Positions 11,093 to 20,410 of a stretch of DNA of 64,000 nucleotides are shown here, piece after piece. Location: positions 1 to 64,000 of the forward strand of contig NZ_WQLV01000010.1 of assembly GCF_009753675.1 (NCBI RefSeq), in the 5' to 3' direction. This stretch comes from Parasedimentitalea huanghaiensis (lineage in GTDB: Bacteria > Pseudomonadota > Alphaproteobacteria > Rhodobacterales > Rhodobacteraceae). The notes beneath the pieces were generated by a model, which worked only from the letters and a program-made list of their open reading frames with translations, was not told the DNA's origin and searched no databases. Made by a program: the position numbers and the translations under genes. Position 1 is the first letter of the stretch. Each line of letters opens with the position of its first letter.

Positions 11093-11694
11093 GCAAATGC
11101 CTTGTCATAAGCCGCGACGATTTCAGCGGCGCGAGCTGCAACATCCTGAGCGCTGAAGCCAGGTTTGTAGATGCCGGTGCCAATGCCAAAACCGGTAATA
11201 CCTGCCCCTTGCCAATCGGCAAAATTGCCTGGCCCAGCCCCGCCAACAGCATAGGTTTTTACTTCCGGTGGCAAAACCGCCTTGAGTGCAGACAATCCAT
11301 CTAGTCCAAGTTTGAAGGCTGGAAAAAACTTCAGCCCGTCGGCCCCTGCGCGCAAGGCGGCAAAGGCTTCGGTTGGGGTCAGAACACCGGGATAAGACAA
11401 CATGCCTGCGGATTTTGTCGCCGAAATGACATCTGCGCAGCAATCTGGCGAAACCACCATCTGAGCGCCGATCCGGGCCAGCTTGGAAACATCGTCGACC
11501 TGTAAAACCGTACCCGCCCCAATGATTGCGCGATCCCCAGCGTGGGCAACCATCGCGGAGATGCTGTCCAGTGGTTGCGGTGAGTTTAGCGGCACTTCGA
11601 TTTTGGTGATACCAGCCTCGATTAGGACATCTGTGATGGCGCAAGCCTCGTGCAGTTGGATGCCGCGTAGAATGGCGATGATTTCGCGGGTCAT
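11089..11694 (-). CDS. dgoA: 2-dehydro-3-deoxy-6-phosphogalactonate aldolase
   Basis: DgoA splits KDPGal to pyruvate and glyceraldehyde 3-phosphate, the last step of the De Ley-Doudoroff pathway. The 201-residue class I aldolase has the start IIAILRGI, the catalytic Glu33 in IEVPLNSPQ, the glycine-rich GAGTVL and the Schiff-base Lys122 in GLKFFPA. The IEVPLNSPQ version marks DgoA rather than the KDPG aldolase Eda. It overlaps dgoK upstream and the lactonase downstream by ATGA. Confidence 0.95.
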   Translation of the reverse strand: MTREIIAILRGIQLHEACAITDVLIEAGITKIEVPLNSPQPLDSISAMVAHAGDRAIIGAGTVLQVDDVSKLARIGAQMVVSPDCCADVISATKSAGMLSYPGVLTPTEAFAALRAGADGLKFFPAFKLGLDGLSALKAVLPPEVKTYAVGGAGPGNFADWQGAGITGFGIGTGIYKPGFSAQDVAARAAEIVAAYDKAFA

Positions 11695-12614
11695 TGAGGT
11701 TTGCTTTCTAGGGCCAAGTAAGCGGCGCAGAGGCCGGCTAAAGTCATAGTTTCTGATGGTACTGTCGGCACTGGCAATCCCTGCGCAGACAATGCGGCTT
11801 GGTAGGCGGATGAAAGTCCATCTTCGCCAAGAATGACAATGTTTTGCCCTAACCAGTAAGGCCGCGCGCCTGCCAGTTCAGCGCCGATCAGCAGGCCTGA
11901 AACCTTGGCACGACCAACTGCGTTGCTTTGCCCGTGCAACAAGGCTTCAGCTCGGATCGAGAACAACTTTGACGCCAGTGTCGCCGGGTTGGACATGGCA
12001 TCCTCAACAGCCGCAGCAAAGGCTTTGGCATCCCAGTCACTGGATGCGGTGGAATGGCGCAATACCGACTGATCGGCGATCAGCGCGAACAGCTCCCCTG
12101 TCATGAAAGTGCGGAAGCTGACCACTTCACGCGCACTGATATGGACCCACTTGGTGTGAGTGCCGGGCAGACATATCACCCCGTCGAATTTGGGGTTGGC
12201 GGCCAGAAAACCGGCAATCTGAGTTTCTTCGCCGCGCATCACATCGGCGGGCGCTTTTTGTTTCATTCCGGGCAGGATGTAGACATCAATTCGACTGTCC
12301 TTGGTTTTGATCCTGGTGGCCGTCGTCGCGTTGGGCGGTTCACTGGGCACTGCAGTATAAGGCGCCTCTGCCCAGCCCTGTTTCGCCCCGGCCATACCGC
12401 AGATGAAAACCGGGACAGTACGCCCATTTGGCAGATGTTCAGCGATCAGCTTCATCAATTCTGGCTCAAATTGATCCGGCGTCAGGCTGCCCATACCGCA
12501 GTCTGCGCTGATCCGGTGTAGGACATCGCCTGTATCCGCCATCAGCCAGATCCGCAGGTTTGATGTGCCCCAGTCTGCTGCGATCCAAGTCAGTTGTTCA
12601 GTTGTCTGTATCAT
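11691..12614 (-). CDS. dgoK: 2-dehydro-3-deoxygalactonokinase
   Basis: DgoK phosphorylates 2-keto-3-deoxygalactonate with ATP to give the DgoA substrate. The 307-residue product has the family motifs AADWGTSNLRIW near the N-terminus, CGMAGAKQGW, and the central CLPGTHTKWV followed by FMTGELF. Length and order fit DgoK well. The ATG shares one base with the SDR stop (TAATG), and its stop overlaps dgoA. Pairing with dgoA fixes the assignment. Confidence 0.95.
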   Translation of the reverse strand: MIQTTEQLTWIAADWGTSNLRIWLMADTGDVLHRISADCGMGSLTPDQFEPELMKLIAEHLPNGRTVPVFICGMAGAKQGWAEAPYTAVPSEPPNATTATRIKTKDSRIDVYILPGMKQKAPADVMRGEETQIAGFLAANPKFDGVICLPGTHTKWVHISAREVVSFRTFMTGELFALIADQSVLRHSTASSDWDAKAFAAAVEDAMSNPATLASKLFSIRAEALLHGQSNAVGRAKVSGLLIGAELAGARPYWLGQNIVILGEDGLSSAYQAALSAQGLPVPTVPSETMTLAGLCAAYLALESKPQ

Positions 12615-13384
12615 TATCCAGTTACCACTACGCCACCATCGACGACCATTGTTTGTCCGGTCATCATCTTGCTGGTCTGTGAAGCCATAAACAACACGGC
12701 GTCAACAATATCCTGTGGTTCTAGATGGTCCTTCAGGCACTGGCGGTCCAGATGTGCGGCTAATGCATCGGGGTCAGCCCAGAGGTCCAATTGTTTTTGG
12801 GTTAGCACCCAGCCCGGGGCCAAGGCGTTCACGCGGATGTGGTCAGGACCAAACTCGCGTGCCAGTGCCCGTGACAGGCCATTGATGCCGGCGTTGGCGG
12901 TGACATAGGCAGGATACCCTGCATTTCCCATCATATAGCTGATCGATGAGAAATTGATAATCGACCCGCCGCCCAGTTGTTTCATGCCTTCCGCGACGGC
13001 CTGACAGGCGAAGAAATAGGCCTTTAGGTTGATCTCCTGCGACCAGTCCCAGAATTCTTCGGTCACTTCGGCGGTTTGATGGCGCTGGTCATTGGCGGCG
13101 TTGTTCACCAGAACCTTGATGGGGCCATGGGCCTCGGCGCTTTGACTGATAGCGGCCTGTAACGCGGGAATGTTGGTGATGTCACATTGAATGAACAAGG
13201 GCCGCGCACCGGTTGCCTGTTCCATCTGATCTACGAAATCACTGGCATCCGATCGCCCGACAAAGGCAACCTTGGCACCCTGTCGCAAGAATCCTTCGGT
13301 CAGGGCCGCGCCGATGCCGGACCCACCACCGGTGATGAAAACTGAGGCCTCGTTAAGGTCGTGAAATGTAGCTGAGGATTGCAT
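12614..13384 (-). CDS. SDR-family oxidoreductase, probable sugar 1-dehydrogenase, catalytic Lys replaced
   Basis: The 256-residue classical SDR has a Rossmann start GGGSGIGAALT (about 19-29), NNAAN (94-98), Ser147 and Tyr160 at the normal 13-residue spacing, and the PGWV loop. It resembles sugar 1-dehydrogenases such as Caulobacter XylB. In this operon it is the only candidate for oxidising galactose to galactonolactone. The YxxxK motif reads Tyr-Val-Thr-Ala-Asn (160-164), so the lysine that positions the cofactor and lowers the Tyr pKa is Asn164. Either the gene is inactive or it tolerates the change. It shares one base with both neighbours (TAATG). Confidence 0.82.
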   Translation of the reverse strand: MQSSATFHDLNEASVFITGGGSGIGAALTEGFLRQGAKVAFVGRSDASDFVDQMEQATGARPLFIQCDITNIPALQAAISQSAEAHGPIKVLVNNAANDQRHQTAEVTEEFWDWSQEINLKAYFFACQAVAEGMKQLGGGSIINFSSISYMMGNAGYPAYVTANAGINGLSRALAREFGPDHIRVNALAPGWVLTQKQLDLWADPDALAAHLDRQCLKDHLEPQDIVDAVLFMASQTSKMMTGQTMVVDGGVVVTG

Positions 13385-15099
13385 TAGTGGCTCTCTCTCG
13401 TGACGAGGCGGGTATCTTTGCCCACCAGAAAATCCAAATCAGCGCCTTTGTCGGCCTGTAAAACGTGGTCGACGTACATCTTGGCATACCCACGAGTGTA
13501 ATGGGGTTCATCCGGTTGCCAACTGGCGCGCCGGGCGTCCATTTCGGTATCTGATATCAGCAGCTCTAATGCGCCAGTGCTAGTTGAGACGCGAATGCGG
13601 TCGCCGGTTTTGACCAGTGCCAGCGGACCGCCGGCTTGTGCCTCGGGGCTGACGTGCAAAATGACTGTGCCAAAGGCTGTACCTGACATCCGTGCATCCG
13701 AGATGCGGATCATATCCTTGATACCCTGGGTGATCAGCCTGCGCGGGATAGGCATATTGCCGACCTCCGGCATTCCCGGATAGCCTTTGGGACCGCAGCC
13801 TTTGAGCACCAGAATGCTGTCTGCCGTCACTGGAAGATCGTCGCGGTCGATATTGGCTTTCATGTCTTCGATGCTATCGAACACATAGGCTTCACCTTCG
13901 TGTTCCAGCAGGTGATCCGAAGCCGCCGAAGGTTTGATGATCGCCCCACGCGGTGCCAGATTTCCACGAAGCACCCGCAGACCTGCAGCGGGTTTGACCG
14001 GGCTGTCGAAACTTTGGATCACATCGTCATTGTAGCATTCAGCCCCATCGGCATAGGCATGAATATCACCGCCCAGAACGGTTTTTGTGCTGCGCAGATG
14101 CCCATGTTTGGCAAGCTTGCTCAGCACTACAGGCATCCCGCCCGCATAACAGAAATCTTCCATCAGATATTTTCCCGATGGCATGCAGTTGACCAACAAC
14201 GGGATTTCGCTGCCCAGCTCAAAATCGTCCAGCGCAAGGTCAACGCCAACGCGACCAGCCATAGCCAGCAAGTGAACCACCGCATTTGTGGACCCACCAA
14301 CCGCTGCATTGGCCAGAATGGCATTCTCAAAGGCTTCGCGCGTCATGATATCCGAAGGCTTGATGTCTTCATCCACCATTTCCACAATGCGCTTTCCGGT
14401 CAGATGGGCCAGCGCCATGCGGCGAGAATCTACTGCAGGCAGGGCGGCATTGGTGGGCAGGGACATGCCCATTGCCTCGACGACTGAGGCCATGGTGGAG
14501 GCCGTGCCCATTGTCATGCAAACGCCTTTGGAGCGGCTCATACCGCTTTCAGCGTTCATGAAGTCCTGAAGGGTCATTTCCCCTGCGCGCACAGCCTCGG
14601 AGAATTTCCAGACATCTGTGCCAGAACCGATATCCTTACCTTTCCATTTGCCATTCAGCATCGGCCCTGAGCTGACAACAATAGTGGGCAGGTCGACTGA
14701 AGCGGCACCCATCAGCTGACCTGGTGTGGTTTTGTCGCACCCCCCCAGTAACACAACACCATCAATCCCATAGGCGCGGATCGACTCTTCGACATCCATG
14801 GCCAAAAGGTTGCGAAACAGCATCGCGGTGGGTTTCATCTGGGTTTCACCCAGCGACATCACCGGGAACTCGACAGGAAACCCGCCGGCCTCCCAAACGC
14901 CGCGTTTGACGCCCTCAGCCAGATCGCGCAGGCCAGAATTGCAAGGAGTGAGCTCAGACCAGGTGTTGCAGATGCCGATAACCGGTCGACCATCAAATGC
15001 GTGATCTGGAAAACCCTGGTTCTTCATCCAGCTGCGGTGAATAAATCCGTCCTTGTCATGTTTGCCATACCATGCGCTGCTGCGCCTTTTCTTGATCAT
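13384..15099 (-). CDS. IlvD/Edd-family sugar acid dehydratase (arabinonate/galactonate type)
   Basis: The 571-residue enzyme dehydrates an aldonate to a 2-keto-3-deoxy acid. The Fe-S ligands of the [2Fe-2S] sugar acid dehydratases are present: Cys53 (ELTPCNSG), Cys121 (GGCDKTTPG) and Cys194 (GVCMTMGTAST). Its layout is that of the L-arabinonate/D-galactonate dehydratase branch rather than branched-chain IlvD, and with dgoK-dgoA it should act on galactonate. The start MIKKRRSSAW at 15099 overlaps the alpha-galactosidase stop (ATGA). A start eight codons upstream lies inside that gene. Confidence 0.92.
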   Translation of the reverse strand: MIKKRRSSAWYGKHDKDGFIHRSWMKNQGFPDHAFDGRPVIGICNTWSELTPCNSGLRDLAEGVKRGVWEAGGFPVEFPVMSLGETQMKPTAMLFRNLLAMDVEESIRAYGIDGVVLLGGCDKTTPGQLMGAASVDLPTIVVSSGPMLNGKWKGKDIGSGTDVWKFSEAVRAGEMTLQDFMNAESGMSRSKGVCMTMGTASTMASVVEAMGMSLPTNAALPAVDSRRMALAHLTGKRIVEMVDEDIKPSDIMTREAFENAILANAAVGGSTNAVVHLLAMAGRVGVDLALDDFELGSEIPLLVNCMPSGKYLMEDFCYAGGMPVVLSKLAKHGHLRSTKTVLGGDIHAYADGAECYNDDVIQSFDSPVKPAAGLRVLRGNLAPRGAIIKPSAASDHLLEHEGEAYVFDSIEDMKANIDRDDLPVTADSILVLKGCGPKGYPGMPEVGNMPIPRRLITQGIKDMIRISDARMSGTAFGTVILHVSPEAQAGGPLALVKTGDRIRVSTSTGALELLISDTEMDARRASWQPDEPHYTRGYAKMYVDHVLQADKGADLDFLVGKDTRLVTRESH

Positions 15100-17162
15100 A
15101 TCCGTCTTCCTTCGATCACCCATATGCGGTCTGGGAATGACCAGGGCAGGGTGAGCCCGTGTTGCATCAGGTATTGGCCGTCTAGGGTCAGCGGACCCTC
15201 TTTCAGCGGAGTTGATCCACGTGACAGGTGATGGATCTCGTCGCGGTTTATGAGATCGATTTCATAACTGGCATATGGTTGTAAACCGGTCAGACGTAAT
15301 GGGCGTGGCAGGATCTGGGTGCCGGTGGCGGCCTTGCCCGCAAAAACCACAAACTGGCTGCCATCCTGTGCCATCTGTTGCTCAGCAATGACACTGGGGT
15401 CTGCACTGTCTAATCGCAAAATGTCCGCACCCATCCGCCAATCCCTATTGGATTTCCACCATTTGGCCACGCGACGCAGAACATCTGCCTCTTCCTCACT
15501 CAGCTCACGCGGATCCATTTCGAACCCTATGTGCCGCTGCGCTGCCACCCAAGCTCGAAAGTGAATGTTATGTGTCCGGCCAGAGGTGTGGCATTGGCGC
15601 GGTCCCACATGGCTGCCGGTGATCGCAGCGGGGAGCAACAGCGCAGAGTCGTGCTGAATACGTAGTCGCTCCAGCGCATCGTTGCTGTCTGACAGCCAGA
15701 CACGCTGGGTCAGACCAAGAATGCCTGCATCAATCCGTCCGCCCCCCGACGCGCAGCTTTCAATTTCGACTAATGGAAAGGCGGTGCGGAGATCCAAAAG
15801 CAATTCATACACGCCCTCTGTCTGCGCGGAATCAGCGATGGGCAACAGCCGGTTATGATCCCATTTGATGTAGTCAATGTTGTTGGACGACAAGATTCCG
15901 GACATTTTGCGGTACAAATGATCGCGGACATCCGGGGTCGAAAGATCCAGCACGCGCTGCTGACGCCCTTCGATCTGGTTGGACGGCCCAAGGATCCAAT
16001 TCGGGTGAGCCCGCGCCAGATCGCTGTCCAAGTTGACCATTTCCGGCTCAAACCAGATGCCAAATGTCATGCCCAGCTTTTGAACATGTTGGATTAACGG
16101 CGTCAGCCCATCTGGCCATTTGCGCGGATCTATATCCCAATCGCCTAGCGATGAGGTGTCATCGTCGCGACGGCCAAACCAGCCGTCGTCTAGCACAAAC
16201 CGCTCGGCACCGAGTTCGGCGGCTTGGGTGGCAATATCAGTCAGGATGTCCGGGTCGTGATTGAAATAGACCGCTTCCCAGCAGTTGTAATGCACCGGGC
16301 GCGGGCGGACAGTGTTAGGCCAGGTTACGACGTGATCGCGTAACAGGCGCTGAAAGGCCACTCCGCATCCGTTGAGGCCCGTTTCAGAGACACTCAGATA
16401 AAGCGGCGCGGTTATGAACTTGGTTCCTATGCGTTGGGTCCCCGTTGCGTGACCCCATTGGATTTGTCGGCGTCCATCTGGCAGTTCTTCGGCGGACATG
16501 ACATGGCCACCAGACCAGCCATAGTGCATAGCAAACACGGTGCCGCTTGTGTTGGTTGCCCCAGTTTCAGGGAAATAGGCCAGCGGTGGATGTTCGTGCC
16601 CGGACCTGCCCGTGCGTGATTCACGCATATGGACACCGGCGCGCCAAGGCGTGTTTTGCAGTTGAAACTCACCTATCCATCGCCCTGCAAAATCGATGAT
16701 TTCCTGAGCCATCTGCGGGCCGGGAACCACAGGTGCGGACAGGTGATGCAAGGTGATTTCATCGTTAGAGACCAGCGTTGTCATAGCAGCCAGCGTGTCG
16801 CCAACGGGCTCAAAATCAAAGAACAGGGTCAGTCCCAGTGCATCATCATGGCAAGTAAAGCACTGACCGTCAGTTGCGGTTAGTCTGAACTGTGGATGCA
16901 GAGGTTTGCCGTTTCGGTAAGTGACCAATCCAGGCTGCCCTTGAAAGCCATCGGCGGCTTGCGGACACAGGGTCAATGTCGGCAGGCTGTCGATCATGCC
17001 GCCAGTGACATCGCGGATCTCAGCACTGGCAATTGCGTTCAGATCCGCTGCGGCTGGCAGAGCAGGGCCCCAGTAGACCGCGCCGGGAAGCCCACCGTTC
17101 GAGGATAAAACCAAAGTTTGCCCCGGCGCATCGATCCGCCAGACTTGTGTTTCTTTGCTCAC
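15096..17162 (-). CDS. Alpha-galactosidase, glycoside hydrolase family 36
   Basis: The 688-residue GH36 enzyme hydrolyses alpha-galactosides such as melibiose, raffinose or galactosylglycerol. It has the N-terminal beta-supersandwich (1-300), then the barrel with LDDGWFG, FGIWFEPEMVN, the nucleophile Asp435 in YIKWDHNR and the acid/base Asp492 in WLSDSND. The chain is a little shorter than the usual 720-740. It lacks a signal peptide, so it acts in the cytoplasm. Its ATG overlaps the permease stop upstream (ATGA). Red-algal floridoside is a possible marine substrate but cannot be shown from sequence. Confidence 0.95.
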   Translation of the reverse strand: MSKETQVWRIDAPGQTLVLSSNGGLPGAVYWGPALPAAADLNAIASAEIRDVTGGMIDSLPTLTLCPQAADGFQGQPGLVTYRNGKPLHPQFRLTATDGQCFTCHDDALGLTLFFDFEPVGDTLAAMTTLVSNDEITLHHLSAPVVPGPQMAQEIIDFAGRWIGEFQLQNTPWRAGVHMRESRTGRSGHEHPPLAYFPETGATNTSGTVFAMHYGWSGGHVMSAEELPDGRRQIQWGHATGTQRIGTKFITAPLYLSVSETGLNGCGVAFQRLLRDHVVTWPNTVRPRPVHYNCWEAVYFNHDPDILTDIATQAAELGAERFVLDDGWFGRRDDDTSSLGDWDIDPRKWPDGLTPLIQHVQKLGMTFGIWFEPEMVNLDSDLARAHPNWILGPSNQIEGRQQRVLDLSTPDVRDHLYRKMSGILSSNNIDYIKWDHNRLLPIADSAQTEGVYELLLDLRTAFPLVEIESCASGGGRIDAGILGLTQRVWLSDSNDALERLRIQHDSALLLPAAITGSHVGPRQCHTSGRTHNIHFRAWVAAQRHIGFEMDPRELSEEEADVLRRVAKWWKSNRDWRMGADILRLDSADPSVIAEQQMAQDGSQFVVFAGKAATGTQILPRPLRLTGLQPYASYEIDLINRDEIHHLSRGSTPLKEGPLTLDGQYLMQHGLTLPWSFPDRIWVIEGRRI

Positions 17163-18007
17163 TTCACCGCTCCCAGTGTCAAACCAGCGATGAAGTGGCG
17201 CTGCATCAAGAAGAACATCGCCACGGGAGGGAGGGCAGCCACGATCGAGCCCGCGCTCATCAGATGATAGGCTGCGCGATATTGCGCGTTGAAAGATGTA
17301 ATGCCTGCGGTCACAGGTTGGCTTTCAATGCCTTGGGTCAGCACCACGGCCCAGAAATAATCGTTCCAGATAAAGGTGAAGATCAACACAGACAGCGCGG
17401 CAATCGCGGGCTTCATCAGCGGCAGCACAACGTACCAGAAAATCCGCCATTCCGCGACACCCTCGACCCGCGCTGCTTCGATTAACTCATAGGGAAGCGC
17501 CCGGATGAAGTTGCGCATAAACAGAGTACAGAACCCGGTTTGAAACGCTATATGGAACAGCACAAGGCCGGTCTTGGTATTATACAAGCCTAAATCCAAT
17601 GTCAGATCGCGGACTGGAACCATCAAGATCTGGAACGGGACAAAGTTGCCAGCGATGAACATGAAGAACAGGATCAGGTTGCCGCGGAATTTGTAAATTC
17701 CAAGGGCAAAGCCGGTCATGCAAGACAGCGCAACAGCGCCAATGACGGTTGGGACTGTGATCAGGATCGAGTTCATCAAATAGCGTGGCATATCCGAGGC
17801 GAAAAACACCTTGCCGTAGTTGTTGAAGCCTTCGAATGAACTCGGCATTCCCCAATAATTTCCCGATGTGAAATCGGTGTCTGGTTTGACAGAAAAAATG
17901 GCAACGGCAATCAACGGCAGCAGCCACAGGGTCAATGCAACGGGCAACAGCGACTGATAGGTCATCTGCCAGCTGCGGGAGGATTTTTCGATAGGTCTGG
18001 GAAACAT
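17159..18007 (-). CDS. Sugar ABC transporter permease, MalG type
   Basis: This 282-residue inner-membrane permease belongs to the CUT1 group. It has six predicted membrane segments (the first at about 17-40) and the EAA loop EAARVEGVAEWRIFWYVVLP that docks the ATPase. The start at 18007 (MFPRPIEK) shares one base with the stop of the partner permease (TGATG). A start 12 codons upstream would lie in the other gene. It forms the importer with the adjacent permease, the binding protein at 19.0-20.3 kb and the ATPase at 21.2 kb. Confidence 0.93.
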   Translation of the reverse strand: MFPRPIEKSSRSWQMTYQSLLPVALTLWLLPLIAVAIFSVKPDTDFTSGNYWGMPSSFEGFNNYGKVFFASDMPRYLMNSILITVPTVIGAVALSCMTGFALGIYKFRGNLILFFMFIAGNFVPFQILMVPVRDLTLDLGLYNTKTGLVLFHIAFQTGFCTLFMRNFIRALPYELIEAARVEGVAEWRIFWYVVLPLMKPAIAALSVLIFTFIWNDYFWAVVLTQGIESQPVTAGITSFNAQYRAAYHLMSAGSIVAALPPVAMFFLMQRHFIAGLTLGAVK

Positions 18008-18939
18008 CAGCGTGCCCCTTTTTCGTCTTGGTACATCGACCACAGGAAGTAGGCGATAAAGGCCAACATGATGACAAACAGTACAACGGCGATTGCTGCG
18101 CCATATCCCATGCGGAATCCGTATTCGCTCAGTGCTTTTTCAAACATGTAGAAGGACAATACGCGGGTAGATCCAAATGGGCCGCCGTATGTCATGATCG
18201 ATATCAGATCAAACGAGCGCAACGCTCCGATGATAGTGACCACAAAGGCAATGAACGTCGCGGGGCGCAGTTGCGGGATGATTATATGCCATAACATCCG
18301 CCACCCCTTGGCTCCATCCAATCGCGCGGCCTCAATTTGCTCGGGATCAACTGCGTTCAAACCTGTCAGGTAGAGGATCATGCAATAAGCTGTCTGTGGC
18401 CAAAGACCTGCAAGAATAATACCATATGTGGCCAGGTTTGGGTCACCCAGAACGTTTAGGGGCTCCAGTCCAAATTGTTCCAAAATTGTATTGAGCAGGC
18501 CAAAAGTTGGATCGTAGAACCATGTGAACACCAGCCCAACAACAACCTGACTAATCACAAAAGGGAAAAAGAACAAAGACTTGTACATGCGAATACCGGT
18601 TACTGTTTGGTTCAGAAACAGCGCAATGAACAGTCCCGCCGGTATCGCCAACAGGTATAGGATCAGCCATTTGAAGTTGTTCCATAGCGAAACTTCGAAC
18701 GCCCGGTCAGTTAGCAATTTCTTGTAGTTTTTCAGTCCGACATATTCAGCTTCGCCCAGCCCGTCCCATTTGTAAAAAGACAGGTTGAAACTCTGGATGA
18801 CTGGGAAAATCACGTAAAACAGGAAAAACAGAATGCCAGGGGTAAGAAACAGAAGTGGCGTGATGACCTGTCGGTTACGTGCCATAAACCCAGGGCGGAA
18901 CGTCTTAGCCCGGGCCGAGGCTTGAGGAGCATTACTCAT
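18007..18939 (-). CDS. Sugar ABC transporter permease, MalF type
   Basis: The 310-residue partner permease has a cytoplasmic N-terminal stretch of about 25 residues and then six hydrophobic segments. Its EAA loop is EAARLDGAKGWRMLWHIIIP. Typical CUT1 features include the long first periplasmic loop containing YKWDG. It follows the binding-protein gene after about 80 bases containing a hairpin, which probably sets its expression below that of the binding protein. Confidence 0.93.
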   Translation of the reverse strand: MSNAPQASARAKTFRPGFMARNRQVITPLLFLTPGILFFLFYVIFPVIQSFNLSFYKWDGLGEAEYVGLKNYKKLLTDRAFEVSLWNNFKWLILYLLAIPAGLFIALFLNQTVTGIRMYKSLFFFPFVISQVVVGLVFTWFYDPTFGLLNTILEQFGLEPLNVLGDPNLATYGIILAGLWPQTAYCMILYLTGLNAVDPEQIEAARLDGAKGWRMLWHIIIPQLRPATFIAFVVTIIGALRSFDLISIMTYGGPFGSTRVLSFYMFEKALSEYGFRMGYGAAIAVVLFVIMLAFIAYFLWSMYQDEKGAR

Positions 18940-18982
18940 CTGATCAGTATCCTGCGCAGTCGCTATTGCAGCGAAATAAAGG

Positions 18983-19007
18983 GGCAGGGCGAGTAAACCG
19001 CCCTGCC
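18983..19007 (-). terminator. Intra-operon hairpin between binding protein and permeases
   Basis: A perfect 8-bp inverted repeat (GGCAGGGC/GCCCTGCC) with a 9-base loop lies just after the binding-protein stop and is followed on the minus strand by CCTTTATTT. Such partial terminators or 3' stabilisers commonly sit between binding-protein and permease genes. The effect on expression is inferred. Confidence 0.6.
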
Positions 19008-19020
19008 GGGTTTTAATCGT

Positions 19021-20274
19021 TTAGTAGACGTCCTGACGCACCGACTCGAGGCGCTCCAAGATTTCGTTCAGATTATCCGGGATAACCATAAACTCCTGGA
19101 ACCCTTCCATGGCAACGGCTGCCATTTCGGCTGGGTAATCCCGGTCAAAGAACTGGGCTACACCGCCGGGGCTGTTTGATGACAACATGTCAAAGCCCTG
19201 TTCGAGGAACTTGTCAGCATCAACCGAAGACTGTGCGTTTACAGGCAGCTGACCAAGAGCCCCGCCCGAGTTGATCTTGGTTTGAACACTTGCGGACGCA
19301 ACAAAGCGCAAGAACTCACGCGCGGCTTCTTTGTTTTCAGCTTTGGCCGGGATGTGGAACGTATCGGTTGGCGCGTCTTCGGCCATTTCAACGTCCGGGT
19401 TGATTTCAACAAACTGGTAGAAATCAAGTTTGCTATCATCCAGGCCTGCTTCACGCAGGGGCGAAACGGCAAAGTTGCCCATCAGATACGCAGTGGCTTC
19501 ACCGTTGACCATAAAGGGCAGGGCTTCTTGCCAGCTGTAGGTCTGGTGGTTGGCAACAAAACCATTCATGTCGATCAGCTGACGCCAGTTGGCAAATGTC
19601 TGACGGACACGGTCGTCAGTCCACTCGACCTCACCCCGTGCCAGCTGCATGTGGAAATCAAACCCATTGGTGCGCATGTTCAGGTAGTCAAACCAGCCAC
19701 CTGCAGTCCACAGGAATTTGGACCCGATAGTGTAACAAGCGCGGCCCGAGTCGACGATCTTTTGACAGTTGGCCAGTTCCTCGTCCCAGTTGGATGGTTC
19801 TGACAGACCCAGCTCAGCAAAGATGTCTTTGCGGTAGTAAACGCCCCACTGGTAATAGGTATAGGGCACGCCCCATTGCTTGCCGTCGATGGTCATCGCC
19901 GATTTTGTCGATGCAAGGTTGTCAGCAATTGCGGGTTCTTCCCACAGATCGCTGACATCTTCGAACAGACCGGCAGATACATATGGACCCATACGGTTGG
20001 CGGCATACCAGTTCGCAACGTCGGGCGGGTTTGCGGACAAGAAGTTGCGGATTTGGGTTTTGTAGGCTTCGCGGTCAATGACAGTCAGTTCGACCGTCAG
20101 GTTTGGATGCAGTGCATCAAAATCCGATGCCAGGCCTTCCATGACGGCGCGCGGTGCTGGATTCGACATATCCGAAAAGATTTTCAGAGTGCCATTCAGT
20201 TCGGCCATCGCAGGTGATGCAAGGCCTGTGGTCAGGGCAAGCGCTGCCGCTGCCGTGGTGAGTTTCTTAAACAT
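19021..20274 (-). CDS. Sugar ABC transporter substrate-binding protein (family 1)
   Basis: The 417-residue periplasmic protein has a clear signal peptide (MFKKLTTAAAAL... ending ASPAMA, cleaved near residue 25) and the family-1 extracellular solute-binding fold. It should bind the alpha- or beta-galactoside and hand it to the MalFG-type permeases. The start at 20274 has a strong GGAGG ribosome site. An in-frame ATG at 20310 would put charged residues before the signal peptide. It is the first gene of the galactoside operon, and its promoter lies in the divergent region shared with the IclR gene. Confidence 0.93.
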   Translation of the reverse strand: MFKKLTTAAAALALTTGLASPAMAELNGTLKIFSDMSNPAPRAVMEGLASDFDALHPNLTVELTVIDREAYKTQIRNFLSANPPDVANWYAANRMGPYVSAGLFEDVSDLWEEPAIADNLASTKSAMTIDGKQWGVPYTYYQWGVYYRKDIFAELGLSEPSNWDEELANCQKIVDSGRACYTIGSKFLWTAGGWFDYLNMRTNGFDFHMQLARGEVEWTDDRVRQTFANWRQLIDMNGFVANHQTYSWQEALPFMVNGEATAYLMGNFAVSPLREAGLDDSKLDFYQFVEINPDVEMAEDAPTDTFHIPAKAENKEAAREFLRFVASASVQTKINSGGALGQLPVNAQSSVDADKFLEQGFDMLSSNSPGGVAQFFDRDYPAEMAAVAMEGFQEFMVIPDNLNEILERLESVRQDVY

Positions 20275-20310
20275 GAGTTCCTCCCTCTTGACATTCAGCT
20301 TTAGTTCCAA

Positions 20311-20352
20311 ATAATGAAACCAAATCTCAACTATTGAAACTATGCTGGAAAC
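20311..20352. promoter_or_regulatory. Spaced GAAAC repeats in divergent promoter region
   Basis: Two near-identical 8-mers, AATGAAAC (20313-20320) and ATTGAAAC (20333-20340), lie exactly 20 bp apart, two helical turns. A related CTGGAAAC (20345-20352) follows 12 bp later. Their position between the binding-protein and IclR genes makes them candidate IclR-regulator sites. This is inference from spacing only. Confidence 0.4.
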
Positions 20353-20410
20353 AGCTTAACGATGTCAACACTCTCGACGCGGGATGCGATTGAGAAAGCC
20401 GGAGAGAACG

